Shown in pieces: positions 27,206-38,619 of a stretch of DNA of 64,000 nt (position 1 is its first letter; every line of letters begins with the position of its first letter). Source of the DNA: Labia minor (lineage: Eukaryota > Arthropoda > Insecta > Dermaptera > Spongiphoridae). The position numbers and the translations under genes are program-made. The notes under the pieces were generated by a model. The model was not told where the DNA came from, made no database searches, and worked only from the letters and a program-made list of their open reading frames with translations. The DNA lies in assembly GCA_963082975.1 (NCBI GenBank), contig OY720347.1, positions 43,971,155 to 44,035,154 of the forward strand, written 5' to 3'.

Positions 27206-29237
27206 ATATATATATAATAAATAATGAAAATCATAGGATGTTCGTAAGGTTGCAGCGTCATCGGGCCACCGGAGGGGTTATTTCCTTCCGCTAGAAGAAA
27301 AGGGCTCATATGTAACTTGATGAGCTCTCTTCTTGGCTCACCCTTCCAAGCATTACCCCCCAAAGTCCTATCGACTTTCATCCATCTTGAATCAATATTT
27401 TATAAAAGAAACGGACGATAGATGCCCTAATATTTAAACAACATATGGGTTTCATATCAAGTTAGCAAAAAAAAAATATATATTAACATGCAGTTGGTAG
27501 ATATTTTCTAATAGTTATCTCAATCAACAAAATAATTAATTATTATTTGCCTAGATTTATTTCAGGTTAATTATAAGTAAGAAAAGAAAAAAAAAAGAAA
27601 ATCAAAAGACATGGACTAAACATAGAAATAGCCATTCATGCATTCTGCGTGCCATTTGAAGAATAACCCAGGCTTTCTTTTATCAGACTCTATTTTAGTC
27701 GCGTCTTATAACTTAATTGCTGTCGGTTTTTGCAGCCTTCTCATGACCCCAACGATTATCACGCCGCGATTCCTCCCTTATAAATGACTATTTCTAATAG
27801 AAAAAAAAATCGCAATCTATTCTTAGTTTTTGTGGATTGTTGCACCGTGTTGTTTCAGATTTATCCGTGTGATTAACTTAGCTTGATAACATCTTGTTCT
27901 GATTTCACCGTTGCTGAGAATCCTTGCAACTCCTTTGTCCATTCTACCTATTAGCCTAACTGTCGATTGTGTGGCCAGTTGGCGAGTGCGCCAAGCCATT
28001 GCTATCGACCGCATAGCCGGTTGTATCCAATTTGCATATTTGATTTCTTAGTCCCCTCCAACCCCTTCTTTTCACCACTACTTATTATACATTGGCCTTT
28101 TTTTAATTCACGTTTTCCCCCAATTTGATTTTTACTTGTGAATTAACGTGATTCATTCATATGTTTCAACTCATTATATATATATAATGAATAAATTGTA
28201 CATACATGCGAGCCTCATGTTTTTCTTACATTGAAATGATTATCTAACAAGGTTAATGACTAATTAAAAACTCTTAAATATTTGAAATTAGATAGGGAAG
28301 ATGTTTGTCCTATTAAAAAAAAAGAACTTAATTGGGTACCTTTATCCGTCATTCAGTTCCTCTCAATTTTTTTTCAAGCTTGAATTTTTAATCTTCATCT
28401 AATTAAGAATATTTGCTCTTCTGAAGTTTTTCTATTAATCACTGCCGACAACTTGTTAGATGGCTCATGATTCCTTATTTTTAAGTTCTAACAGTTCATT
28501 CCCCCCTTCGACTAATGTTATTTAATAAATGAGATTATTATACTGAAGTTTAGAATGATAATTATTATTTAATTAAGAGATTTTCTCGTTGTACAGGTAT
28601 ATTTATTGATAAATAAAATATTATTTTTTTTTATTATTAATAAACAAATTAAATTATTTTTTAATCTATAAAATGAATATCAATATTATATTTGTTTTAT
28701 GTAATTAGTAGTCATTAATATAATTAAATTATTTCAAAACATAAGAGATGGATTTAATTAAAACGTTCGATGTGGTAACCAATTTGTTTTTAATTATTTA
28801 ATGTTTAAATGTTTGAGCTATATATGTATATTGTTGATTGTTTAGAGAAACCATGGATCTGGTAATATTTTAAATGTTAAGCATTGGGCGGGTGACAAGA
28901 ATCATGACTCTTTTTAATCCCAAACGTGTTTCATGGCTCTCATAGAATTTTATTTGAAGTTAAAATTGTGCCCTTCCTCTCTCATAAAATTGCCAAAACC
29001 CTACAATAGAAATGGTAAAATATTCAAACAAACGTAGGTCATTGGACTGTATCTAATAAAAGCTACACTTTTCATTGATATAATAATAATAATGATAATA
29101 ATTTATTTTAATTTTATTACACTAGTGTTTATTTAAATAGAATTCAATTGAAATTATAAAATATTAATAATTCCTACTATTAAGTGAATGTATCAATAAG
29201 GGATGATTTAATTGTATTTATGTTTTGATGTTTTTAG
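26701..29237. other. DNA upstream of the first recognised EGF-ligand exon
   Basis: AT-rich, with a (TA)n array at 27170-27203 and islands at about 27230-27400 and 27650-28060. It ends in a T-rich acceptor (tttttag) immediately before the EGF exon. It is intronic if the signal-peptide exon lies upstream, as expected. Confidence 0.5.
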
Positions 29238-29409
29238 AGGCGTGCTCAAGTCGATCGACGCCGAAGCCGCGGCCCCCGGCGCCGACTCCACGTCCCAATG
29301 TCACGTTCCCGACGTTCGAGTGTCCACCAGCTTATGCCAAGTGGTACTGTCTCAACGGCGCCACCTGCTTCACAGTCCAGATCGGCGAAAGCATCCTCTA
29401 TAATTGCGA
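29238..29409 (+). CDS. spi: Spitz-like EGF receptor ligand, exon encoding the mature N-terminus and most of the EGF domain
   Basis: First recognised exon of a membrane-anchored TGF-alpha-type ligand of the EGF receptor. It begins after TTTTTAG in phase: the two bases AG complete a codon from the missing upstream exon (Glu if that exon ends in G). It then encodes A-C-S-S-R-S-T-P-K-P, a Pro-rich spacer, N-V-T (possible N-glycosylation site), and five of the six EGF cysteines once the next exon is added (28, 37, 43, 56, 58, 67, counting Ala as 1). It ends before GTGAGT. In Drosophila Spitz the signal peptide is removed just before the equivalent Cys, which is palmitoylated by Rasp; here the same Cys is residue 2. 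Motifs and intron phases fit Spitz/Keren across insects; which paralog it is cannot be settled here. Confidence 0.92.
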
Positions 29410-31886
29410 GTGAGTACTCACCATATTCAAGAAATATTTTTAACGATCTCTCTATCAATTTATATATATATATATCTATCTCTATTCTTTTTAAATACAT
29501 CCTTTACTCATTCTATTTAATACAGATATATAAATATGTAGTATATATGAATATTTCTTTCGCATTTTTTTCATTGCTTTGTATTCATTCCATTCTCTCA
29601 GGATTTAAGCTTGGATAATATCAGGATATTACCAATCTGATCGCCAACACTATAGAAAGTATTCCTGTTAGCAAATATTTAGCAACTTCCCTTATTTACC
29701 TTAAGTTGAATAAAAAAAAATAATAATAATAATAAAGAAAAACATTTTTTTTTCTTATTGACTTTTAATTCAAATATTTGTTTTTAATTTTTCTATACAT
29801 AAACAAACGATGTTTTTTCATTTTCTTCTTTTAAATTAAATTTTATTAACATTTTCCTTAAAAGCTCGAGAGTTTCCTAAAATGTATTTTTCTCTTAAAT
29901 CCTCTTAAAATCACATGTCTTTTGTGAATGGATGTCCTAGAGAATAGTCTCTTTCCTGTTTGGAACAAAGCGTGACTCTATTGGCCGTCCTCTGTTGCTT
30001 AATAGGCTGATGACCGTCTTTTCCAAGAGATGACCAAGAAAATCCCGTGAGAAACAAGTAGCAAAAGAACAGTTGACGTTGACTCTTTTGGTGACTTGAA
30101 TGCGCTAATCCCATCGATGTTCTGTTTTCACCCTTCGCTTAAACCCTACTTGAAATTTTTTCCAATTTCTATTATTGGATGATTCATTCACACTTTAGTA
30201 TACTTTAAATTTGCTCTTAGGTGTCGAAGGAATAAAAGCTACAATATAATAAGGGTTAGAGTAGAAAGAGTCGAGGTGGGAATTTGAAACATCCCACGGC
30301 ATTCTGATTGGTTGTCATTTGTTAAGTGCCCATTTCTTAATCACCTGAACCGATGCCCGCTCACATACCTTTTGGCTCAAAAGAAACACTGTAATTTGCC
30401 GAGGTAATAAACAAGTGTTTATTACAGATATTTGTACATAACACATACACCTCAAGAATCTTTTTAAAAGAAATTATAATTACAGATAAATTAAATACTT
30501 TTATAATTCTTAAATTAGCTGGAGTGTCTTCACTCGACTATCTCGCATTGAATTGGATTGAATTGGATTAAATAACATAATATAATTATATTTAAATTAA
30601 ATTTAATTAATTATAAATTAAAATTAATAAATAATATTTATTAAACCAGCGCATGTTTGGCTCTTTGTTGATGGAATCAAACATATATCTTTTTTTTTAC
30701 GGTCACTCGCGAATTTTGAATAATGGCGAGAGAGTAAAAAAAAACTAATTTGTTCTAAATTACAAATTAGTTTTTTTTTTTTTTTTGTTTTATAAATTCA
30801 AAAAAATATTCTTTAATTGAAATACAATTTTTTCTATAATGAAATAATTTTTTATTTAATTATTTTTTTTTAACGTTAGGATTTTAAATATACCTACCTT
30901 ATTTATATATTTGATATATTTTTATGTTATTTTATTTTCTTCTTTTTTTTTTTCTTTATAATATTTACTTTCTGTCACCTATTTATTTTGTCTGTTCATC
31001 AGTCCCTTTTTGACCCTAATTCTATTATTTTCTAAACAAACGCAAATTTCAACAAGACTTTTACCATCATAATTTTTCTTTTTAAACAAAAGGTGAAAAG
31101 TCATAAAAGATAAAAATAAATTTAAAAAAAAATCTGAAATTTTGAAACGTGTATGTGACACGGGGGTGGCTCGGACGTGACGGGACTAAAGTCGACCCGG
31201 ATGAACATGGAGTAGCCGTGGGATTGCTCACCTGGTCACCTGGTCCCTCGAGGACCGCCGCATTTGATCTATACCTCAACGTGGGATTTATTTCTTACTT
31301 TTCACTTCCAGGGTCGATTCATCGCTTGACAACACTAAATGCCACGTGGAATTTTTATTGACGCCACAAAAAAAAAGAAAGAAAAAAAAAAGAAAACTAA
31401 TCCACATTTTTTTGCTCCCCTCCGAAAATGGTTAGGACAATGTCAAGAATTTGAGAAACGTGATTAAACAGGGTATTTCGTTCGATATCATTTGAAAAGA
31501 AAGCAATATTTATTTTCACCATTACTTATATATATATATGGCTCATAGATACTTGTTCACTTTATAAATTTCCTCACTTCTTTGATTTTTTCTATAAATA
31601 AATCTTGACAACATATGTAGCCAAAATCAATTTGCAAGGGATGATATTTTTTGACTAATTTCTTATTCATAGAACGTGATTGTGATATTGCATTGTTTTT
31701 CTATCTGAGAGTTATTCAAGGAATGTAGTATATTTAATCGTCAGGTGTAGTAAGGTATTTACGAGGGCCGGGTTCGTTGTGTAGGCTTATCGCTTCGTCT
31801 CTCTTTTATCTTCCTTCCCACTCTTTAAACAACAAATATTAATACGGAGCCAGAGATTTAAAAAAAAAATCTTTGTTTTTTTATAG
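29410..31886 (+). other. Intron of the Spitz-like gene
   Basis: A 2.5-kb intron with GT...AG ends. It holds an island at about 29920-30390, a dispersed repeat copy at 30521-30680, and an island at 31140-31380 that carries two CACCTG E-boxes 8 bp apart (31229-31234, 31237-31242), two CGTGGGAT sites resembling Su(H) sites (31217-31224, 31280-31287), and CCACGTGG at 31342-31349. Confidence 0.85.
30521..30680 (-). repeat. Dispersed repeat, copy 1 (intronic)
   Basis: The reverse complement matches 39045-39215. Both read GAGCCAAACA, a GC-containing CACTGG/CGCTGG block, an AT-rich centre, then GCGAGATAGTCGAGTG and ACACTCCAGC. The two copies lie in opposite orientation 8.5 kb apart. The family was not identified; a MITE or element end is likely. 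Confidence 0.75.
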
Positions 31887-31948
31887 ATGCGCCGATGGCT
31901 TTATGGGACAGCGATGCGAATTCAAAGATGTGGAAGGTTCTTATTTAC
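31887..31948 (+). CDS. spi: Spitz-like EGF ligand, exon completing the EGF domain
   Basis: This 62-bp exon follows TTTTTTATAG and ends before GTAAGT. Its first base completes the Glu codon from the previous exon. It then encodes C-A-D-G-F-M-G-Q-R-C-E-F, which supplies the last two cysteines of the EGF fold (C5 and C6, x8 spacing), and the juxtamembrane segment ending S-Y-L. The G-F-M-G-Q-R-C string is a hallmark of arthropod Spitz-type ligands. The last base joins the next exon to form a Pro codon. Confidence 0.93.
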
Positions 31949-32490
31949 GTAAGTGAATTTTCATTTTTTTTTATTTTTATTTTCATTTAATTATTATTTC
32001 ATTAAGACAAAATTAATGATTATTTTTTTCAATTAAGTCATTTTTACTATTGTTATTATTATATATATATTTAAAAGTTTTGTTTTTGAATATACAATAT
32101 TTAAATCGAGATTACAATAGAAAATAAATTATAAATGGAAAATAAATTCCCATCAACTGAATAAATCTAATTCTATAACTCGAACCAGTTCATTTACTTT
32201 AACGACTCATTACCTGAGTGTTTTATCTTGACAGATCATGAAATTAAAATATGAAAAACAGAGAAAGTTCGTCTAGGAATGTTTTCCATTTCATTAAGAA
32301 GATGTCTTATTAAAAAATATTAATAAAATTTAATTTAGTAATTTTTCATATTGGCTCAAAAATATAGTACTTCTATTCTTTTGTGTTTTCTTCAACAAAC
32401 ATTTTATATTTTATTATTTTTAATATTTAAGATCAATATTTTTATTATTTTGAGCACGTCAATAATTTTTTTTTATTGTTTCTCTTGTAG

Positions 32491-32635
32491 CTTCTCGGCA
32501 AAGGGTTATGCTTGAGACCGCGTCGATTGCTGGCGGGGCCACAATCGCCGTTTTCTTAGTTGTGATCCTCAGCATCGTTCTCTATATCAACTGGCAACGG
32601 AGACTGAAGGAAAATCGGGCTCAATCTTCCACCAC
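32491..32635 (+). CDS. spi: Spitz-like EGF ligand, transmembrane exon with Rhomboid-type cleavage motif
   Basis: The exon follows TCTCTTGTAG and ends before GTAAGT. It encodes a short juxtamembrane stretch (S-R-Q-R-V-M-L-E-T), then A-S-I-A-G-G-A at the start of one hydrophobic segment of about 22 residues, then a basic stop-transfer sequence (W-Q-R-R-L-K). In Drosophila Spitz the matching A-S-I-A-S-G-A at the top of the membrane segment is the sequence recognised and cut by Rhomboid protease, which releases the soluble ligand. Only Ser to Gly differs here. The protein is therefore expected to be a type I membrane precursor activated by Rhomboid in the secretory pathway. Confidence 0.92.
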
Positions 32636-32982
32636 GTAAGTATTATAATAACCCCCAAACTTTTATTATTATTATTATTATCATAATTTTAAAAATTCAT
32701 AATTAAAATAAGAATAATAATCTTTTGACTTCCTCTTTCTAGATTTAAAAAAAAAAACAACATAATTATAGCAAAAGTTTATGATGTTCTTCAATGAACA
32801 AACTAAATAAAAATATCTAAACATTAATTTTTTATTCTTTATATTAATTAATTTTAAATCATTTTGTTGGATTTGTACTCCTATGGATTGTTATTGATTG
32901 TTCATTGAATATGCTAATCATTTCAATTTCAAATTCCAATTTGTACCTGAACCTAACTGGATTGGTATTATTTTTGTTTTAG

Positions 32983-33340
32983 TGTGGTGGACGGTGGTGA
33001 GATTCGAGTCCGTGTTGCCGAACTTGAGTCCCAGCAACAGCGACGGCGGCCATTTGCCAGCAGAGGTCCATCTGCCCACCATTTGCTTTCCCTTGCTGAA
33101 ATCCATCGGCAACGAATGCAGCAGATGCAGCAACCACACTCAGCAGATTTGTCTGCACATCTGAGCTCGGGTTATGCATCGGTTCATCTGCCTCATTCGC
33201 CTCCGTTGGGGACATCAACGTCACCTCCTCATTTGCCACCGATTGGCAAAGTAAGGCGGCCTTTGTGTCTGCCCCTTCATTATCCCCCAGCAGAGAAGAT
33301 TCCGCTCTTCCACGCCCCGGAAGGAATAACCCTAGCCATG
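32983..33340 (+). CDS. spi: Spitz-like EGF ligand, cytoplasmic tail exon
   Basis: The exon begins after TTTTGTTTTAG; its first base completes a Thr codon from the previous exon. It encodes a 119-residue cytoplasmic segment: V-V-D-G-G-E-I-R, a Gln/Arg-rich and Met/Gln-rich part (possible short coiled coil), then Ser/His/Pro-rich sequence. The end is set at ATG before GTAACC. A second donor, AAA before GTAAGG, lies at 33250/33251. Both are phase 0 and join the last exon in frame, so a 30-residue segment may be alternatively spliced. The tail is less conserved than the EGF part; its assignment rests on the open frame, splice sites and phase agreement. Confidence 0.8.
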
Positions 33341-33819
33341 GTAACCTCTTCCGCCTATCCAAATATGCTTCCTTTTCTCACTTACCCATTCATTCATTCT
33401 TTTATCCTTAAGAAATAAAATAACCACTTCCCCCCCCCCTTTCAACCCTCTTTCCTCTTACTTCATTGAATCTTCTTTTGTTCAACTTAACAGAAAACAA
33501 AACTCGATTTATACCAACCCTAAGGATTAATATAAATTACATTCTCTTTTAAAATTTACTCATTGATTAATTTTGATTTTATTTATTTATTTATTTATTT
33601 TAAATCTTATTGTTTCTAGTTTAATTTGATGATTTTAATTTTAAATTAATTTAAAAAATATATTAGTTCATTCCAATTTTTTATTATATTAAATACCAAA
33701 AATTATTTATATTTTCAATCCCTTATTTACTCATTTAGATATTTTCCATTTATTTTTATTTAATTAGTTATGATTGCAATAACCTATTTAATTAATGTTT
33801 AATTTTCATTATTTTGCAG

Positions 33820-33981
33820 AAACCTCTCACGGCCACAACGCTGCCGACAGACACATCCCACGATGTCGTGGACTCAGGTGGAGGCGGTGCTGGCGAGTCA
33901 GGGTTGAACGTCGGAGTCGACTTGATTGGGAGCCCGGCGAGCATCGAATCCCGACCTCTCTCACGATATTTACCTTCATAG
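33820..33981 (+). CDS. spi: Spitz-like EGF ligand, last coding exon
   Basis: The exon follows ATTTTGCAG and runs in phase 0 to a TAG stop at 33979-33981. It encodes 53 residues: K-P-L-T-A-T-T-L-P-T, a Gly-rich stretch (D-S-G-G-G-G-A-G), and the C-terminus R-P-L-S-R-Y-L-P-S. Counting from the mature Ala, the ligand precursor has about 298 residues without the signal peptide. That is longer in the cytoplasmic tail than Drosophila Spitz, whose whole precursor is about 230 residues. Confidence 0.82.
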   Translation, partial: KPLTATTLPTDTSHDVVDSGGGGAGESGLNVGVDLIGSPASIESRPLSRYLPS

Positions 33982-34500
33982 CACACTCTCTCTGCTGGCT
34001 ACTCGTCTATCTTGAGAAAATTTAGAAATCTCCAAATATTCATAAATTTGCCGCGCATTTTTGTTTATTTCTGAATTTCTTAATTGTTTAATTATTCATT
34101 TTTCTTAATTAATTAATATATATATATATATATATAGAATACAGTGAGATAACTGACTTTTTTTGTAAAAGAAAAATGAAGTCTTTTCTTCATCTTTAAT
34201 TTATTATTTATCAAAACAAATTGTCTCTTAATTTCATCAAATATAAATAATCTAAAAGCGCGGTTTTTTGTAAAATGCAAACAATTTTTGAATGCCTCGC
34301 AAAACAGGGATGATGATTTCACAAGAGCGAATGGGGACGTAAATTTTTATTTAATTAGAATTTAAAAGAAAAAAAATATGAAGTTTTTTTTTTTTATTTG
34401 GAGTTTTATACCAAATTATTTCCAAAATGCGCAATAGAGAAAACGAACGAAAGTGAGAGAGAGAGAGAGAGAGAGAGAAATAAAAGAAATTATAATTACT
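33982..34500 (+). other. Probable 3'UTR of the Spitz-like gene
   Basis: Non-coding DNA directly after the stop. It contains a (TA)n array at about 34116-34136, a (GA)12 tract at 34455-34478 and an AATAAA at 34479-34484 that could serve as polyadenylation signal. Other AATAAA copies follow in this AT-rich DNA, so the 3' end is uncertain. Confidence 0.4.
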
Positions 34501-35164
34501 CAAAGACTGGAATAATTCGGAGCTTCGCCTAAAGTCCGAATTGATTGATTTGCAGTATCGAAGAAGAATTAAAAATTCTTTCTTTTACCGGCCTCAAATA
34601 TTTCTATTCCTTAATTTATTAAACACATCCTCCCTTTATGTTGATATGTATAAAATATTATTTTTTTTCTCTCTTGGATAACTATCTCATAGAGATACAC
34701 GAATTATTTCAGACACATTCCGGATAAAGCTTTCTTCCAATGAACAACGCAAACATTGTGACCTAGAAACAAATGAAACCAAATAATCTTTATTTTAAGA
34801 TAAATCCGTTAAAAAAATCATAATAATCCGGTTGACAAGTATGATTTTTTTATTTGTTTATTTTTTTTTTTTTTTTTTTTGTTCAGTAGGATATTATTTT
34901 CCTAATTTGTCTAGTATCTTAAATATCTTCTAATTGTTCCATACCATGTTGGAAAAAGGATCAAAAGTTTGCGATTAGCGTTCTCCGAGGGTTGTGTATA
35001 TATAGATTAATAATTGTTGGGCGCGCCAAATGCGATCGGCTTCGCTGGTCAGCTTTGACTGAGTGCGCCTGTTCATTCCTTAGGCAGCTTTCAAGCTAAC
35101 GGCTCGCTTGTATATATAGTCAATTGTTAATTACAAACAAGAAATTAGAGCCGATATATGATTT

Positions 35165-35203
<39 letters not shown>

Positions 35204-35361
35204 TTATATAAATATATATAAAATATATAAAACAAATAATGTATAATGTATAGAGAAAGAAAAACGATTTTTCTTTGATAAAAAAGCACTAACATGTACA
35301 TTTTGTAGATAATTATTAATATATAATTCTTTATTTTCCCTGCCTCTGTACAAATTATGCC

Positions 35362-35399
<38 letters not shown>

Positions 35400-38290
35400 T
35401 ATGTTTCCATTTCATTATATTATGTACTTGGTTCCTAATTTATTGTATATTTTTTTATTAGATATATATCTAAACATAGTTATTTTTTGACTTTTGTTTG
35501 AATTGGTGACTTCACAACAGACAATAAATTAATCTTTGGTTGCAATTTTTTTTATACTTTTCCTTAATTTTTTTTTATTTTTATTTTTTTTTGTTATTTA
35601 TGATAAAAAAATACCAAAGAATTAGTGACGGACACCTAGCTTTGTAATTCACCAAAGCATCAGTCAAACTGATTAAAAAATAAATAAAAAAAATAAAAAT
35701 GAATAAAAAAAAATTTTAAAAAATTACAAAAATAAATAAATAATAAATAACCCAATTATATTGCTCTCGCCAAGAAAAATTATTAAATTTATTTGTAATT
35801 ATTTGTTGTAACTATTATAATATGTGCTGGAACACATTGTAAATTGGCGGTGCAATTATTTGGCATCTAGTATATATGTAAATTGAACATAAAACACTAG
35901 GAAAACTATTAATTATTCTGTGCCCACACATCTTTCATATATTTATTCGTTTTTATTTTCTAAAAGAAAAATCGTTTTATTTATTTTTGTTTTTTTTTTT
36001 TATATTTTTTTTCCAAAATTCAATCATCTATTTATTTAGGCCGTGACTGCAGAAATTCCAGAGTTATATAAACATTTTGGATTTGATTTCTTATTTTTAA
36101 AAATCATATCCAAAATATATATATATATATAAATATTATATAAAATAAAAATTAAATAAAAGATTGTTTATTTTTAATAAACAATGTTTGTTATTATTAT
36201 ATTTTTTTTATTTCTTGTTTAAGAATATGCACTTCTCGTTACTCTTTGATAAGGCGCACAGAAATAAAAAAAGAACTTCTTGATTATTCTATTGGCTGGA
36301 ATTCTCCAGGCATCCTAGTCACAACTTAAGAGCCAGGAATAGACCAGCTGTAAAATTCACCTGTTAACTTCTGACATGATCTGATCTTCACTCGATCCTT
36401 TATTCATTAATAAATAAATAATCTATCACTTGTTCAGATCCAATTATAGAATGGTTTTTAACTATATTGATAGTTTTAATATGCTTGGTAAAAGCAGATT
36501 TGCAATTCTATTATTATTATTACAATAATACTTTGTGTTCGGATACTAAAAAAAATAATTAATCTCCCAAAGACAAATTCAACACATTTATCATCAACAC
36601 ATAGATTTTATTCTGATGATTTATAATAATGCTTTAATATTTAATTTTAATTTAGTGTATTATTATTATATTAATATTATTATTATTATTATTATCCTTA
36701 TCTTTATTATTATTATTATGTTATTGTTAGTGTTATTACTTTATTAATTTTTGTAAATATGCATTCACTAAAGAAGCCATGTCTAAATTATCAAATCAGT
36801 TATTTAATAAATATTTATGAATATATATTTATGTATAAATAAATGTATGTATATATAAATATATATTTATATATATATATAACTCTATTTATATACACAT
36901 CTATATATTTATATATACATAAACTTTATTTATATAAATACTTATAAAAATATAATTTTGTATATTTTGTTGTGTGAATATATTTTTAACATATAAAAAA
37001 ACATACAAATATTCTTTCATTTTTCTTTGGAAAAAATAAAAAGATTTTAATTTAACTTATTTACTTGTTTATTCTCTGTCTGCAGTCATGGTGTAAGATA
37101 ATAAATTTTATTTTTTAGACATCTTATATTATAATAAAACCAATCAAAATTTCAATAACTATATATATATAATATAAAAGACTTTTTAAAACATTTCGAC
37201 TAGTGCGAGCACAACTATTGTATAAAATAGTCAATAATATGGTTTATCTTTAAAAGAACAAAATAAATATTTGGCACTTTCTGTTGTCTTATATATCTAC
37301 CTGGTGAGTTTAATGTCTGGAAATTGAACAATCTTTTTGTTTATATTAATAAAATATAGATTTTATTTAAAATTACATCAGTTTTTTATTAATTTTTTTT
37401 TTTTTTTAAATAATTTCAATCTGGAAAAGTATTTCAATTTCGATATGTTTTTCATTAAGTATTTTCTTTAATATACTCTTTGCACCGTGTATTTTCAAAT
37501 ATATATTTTATTTAATTTTTAAACAACTAGTTAAATTACCTATATTTTCCTATTCATAAGTTGAAACTCTTTTTTTTAGGATAAGAAGATGAATAAACTT
37601 TCAAACATTCTATAGAAATTTTTAATACTTACTTCTTTCCAGAAACATTTCATCAAAAATTTAGATTGATTTTAAATTTTTGTTTGTAACTACCAAAGGT
37701 GATGAAAGAATTGAATAAAATTAGTTATACATATAATAATTCTCCTTTAGTAATCTAGTATGGTAATCTTGGTCAGTGCAGTTTCTTTATATAAAGAGGG
37801 AAATTTGTAAAGACAACATTTAGAAAATAAGATGGCTCATTTTTATCTTAATTTAGTTCGAAGTGTACATACCAATGAACAGTCGGAAAAAATTATATAA
37901 AGAAATTATTGTTATATATATAAGATTAAACAGGACTGACATGTTAAACCAACTAAAAAACGGAATTTAATAAGAAATTAAAAATCATTTTTCTCAATAA
38001 ATTTTTTATATTATTTTGGAGGATATTTATTAGGCAATAATAAAGGACTTTAGGGACGGAATGTTATTTCACATTATAATTTGCGACTCTAAACCAATAG
38101 GAAGATATTAATAATTACTTAGATCTATTGAAAATTTGGAATATCTCAAAAGAATAACAAGTCTTAGCTTTGTTATTTAAATTTTGACAAATTTTGCTTT
38201 TATATATTTAAGAGATAGAATGTGCTATTCTCTAAAAATTGTTCCATATAAATTTTTTTATATCTTTTATAGTTGAGGAAATATAACCAT
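34501..38290. other. AT-rich DNA without recognisable genes
   Basis: Very AT-rich with TA arrays (35168-35192, 35363-35395), poly-T at about 34859-34880, and (TTA)n near 36660-36730. The only GC-richer spot is at about 34980-35110. Some of it may be distal 3'UTR of the Spitz-like gene. Confidence 0.5.
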
Positions 38291-38339
38291 ATAGTCATTT
38301 TCACTAACAATAATGTTGAGAAAAATGTCTGTGTGAGTG

Positions 38340-38600
38340 TGGGTGGGTGTGTATAGCCTGGATGTTGCAACAATTCGTACTTCAATTCAATTATTTTAGC
38401 AACGGTTTTAGCGGCACTCATTTTGCACATAGTTTTTTTGAGACCCAAATTAACACTCAAAATATTGTTCACTGTGCCGAATGAAATGCCTAAAGCCTCT
38501 GTTAAATCTCTTTCAGTCAATCGACGGTCTTCCAATACCATTTCTTGTATTTTTCAGATGATATTGTCGATCAAGTACACTCACTAATATTATTATTTTC
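38340..38600 (-). pseudogene. Mariner transposase remnant
   Basis: The minus frame reads M-V-L-E-D-R-R-L-T-E-R-D-L-T-E-A-L-G-I-S-F-G-T-V, the helix-turn-helix region near the N-terminus of mariner (Tc1/mariner, DDD) transposases. After about 30 more residues comes E-L-K-Y-E-L-L-Q-H-P-G-Y, which resembles the Y-E-L-L-x-H-P-P-Y segment near the C-terminus of the family. The catalytic core between them is missing, so this is an internally deleted, inactive copy. The frame then runs into unrelated low-complexity DNA. Confidence 0.7.
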
Positions 38601-38619
38601 AATTATTTTTATATTTTTA

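Noticed and set aside
32979-33362. Minus-strand 127-codon frame opposite the ligand tail exon
   Set aside because: It is the antisense shadow of a coding exon with clear splice sites and phase.
35131-35415. Minus-strand frame rich in I and Y
   Set aside because: It is a translation of (TA)n arrays.
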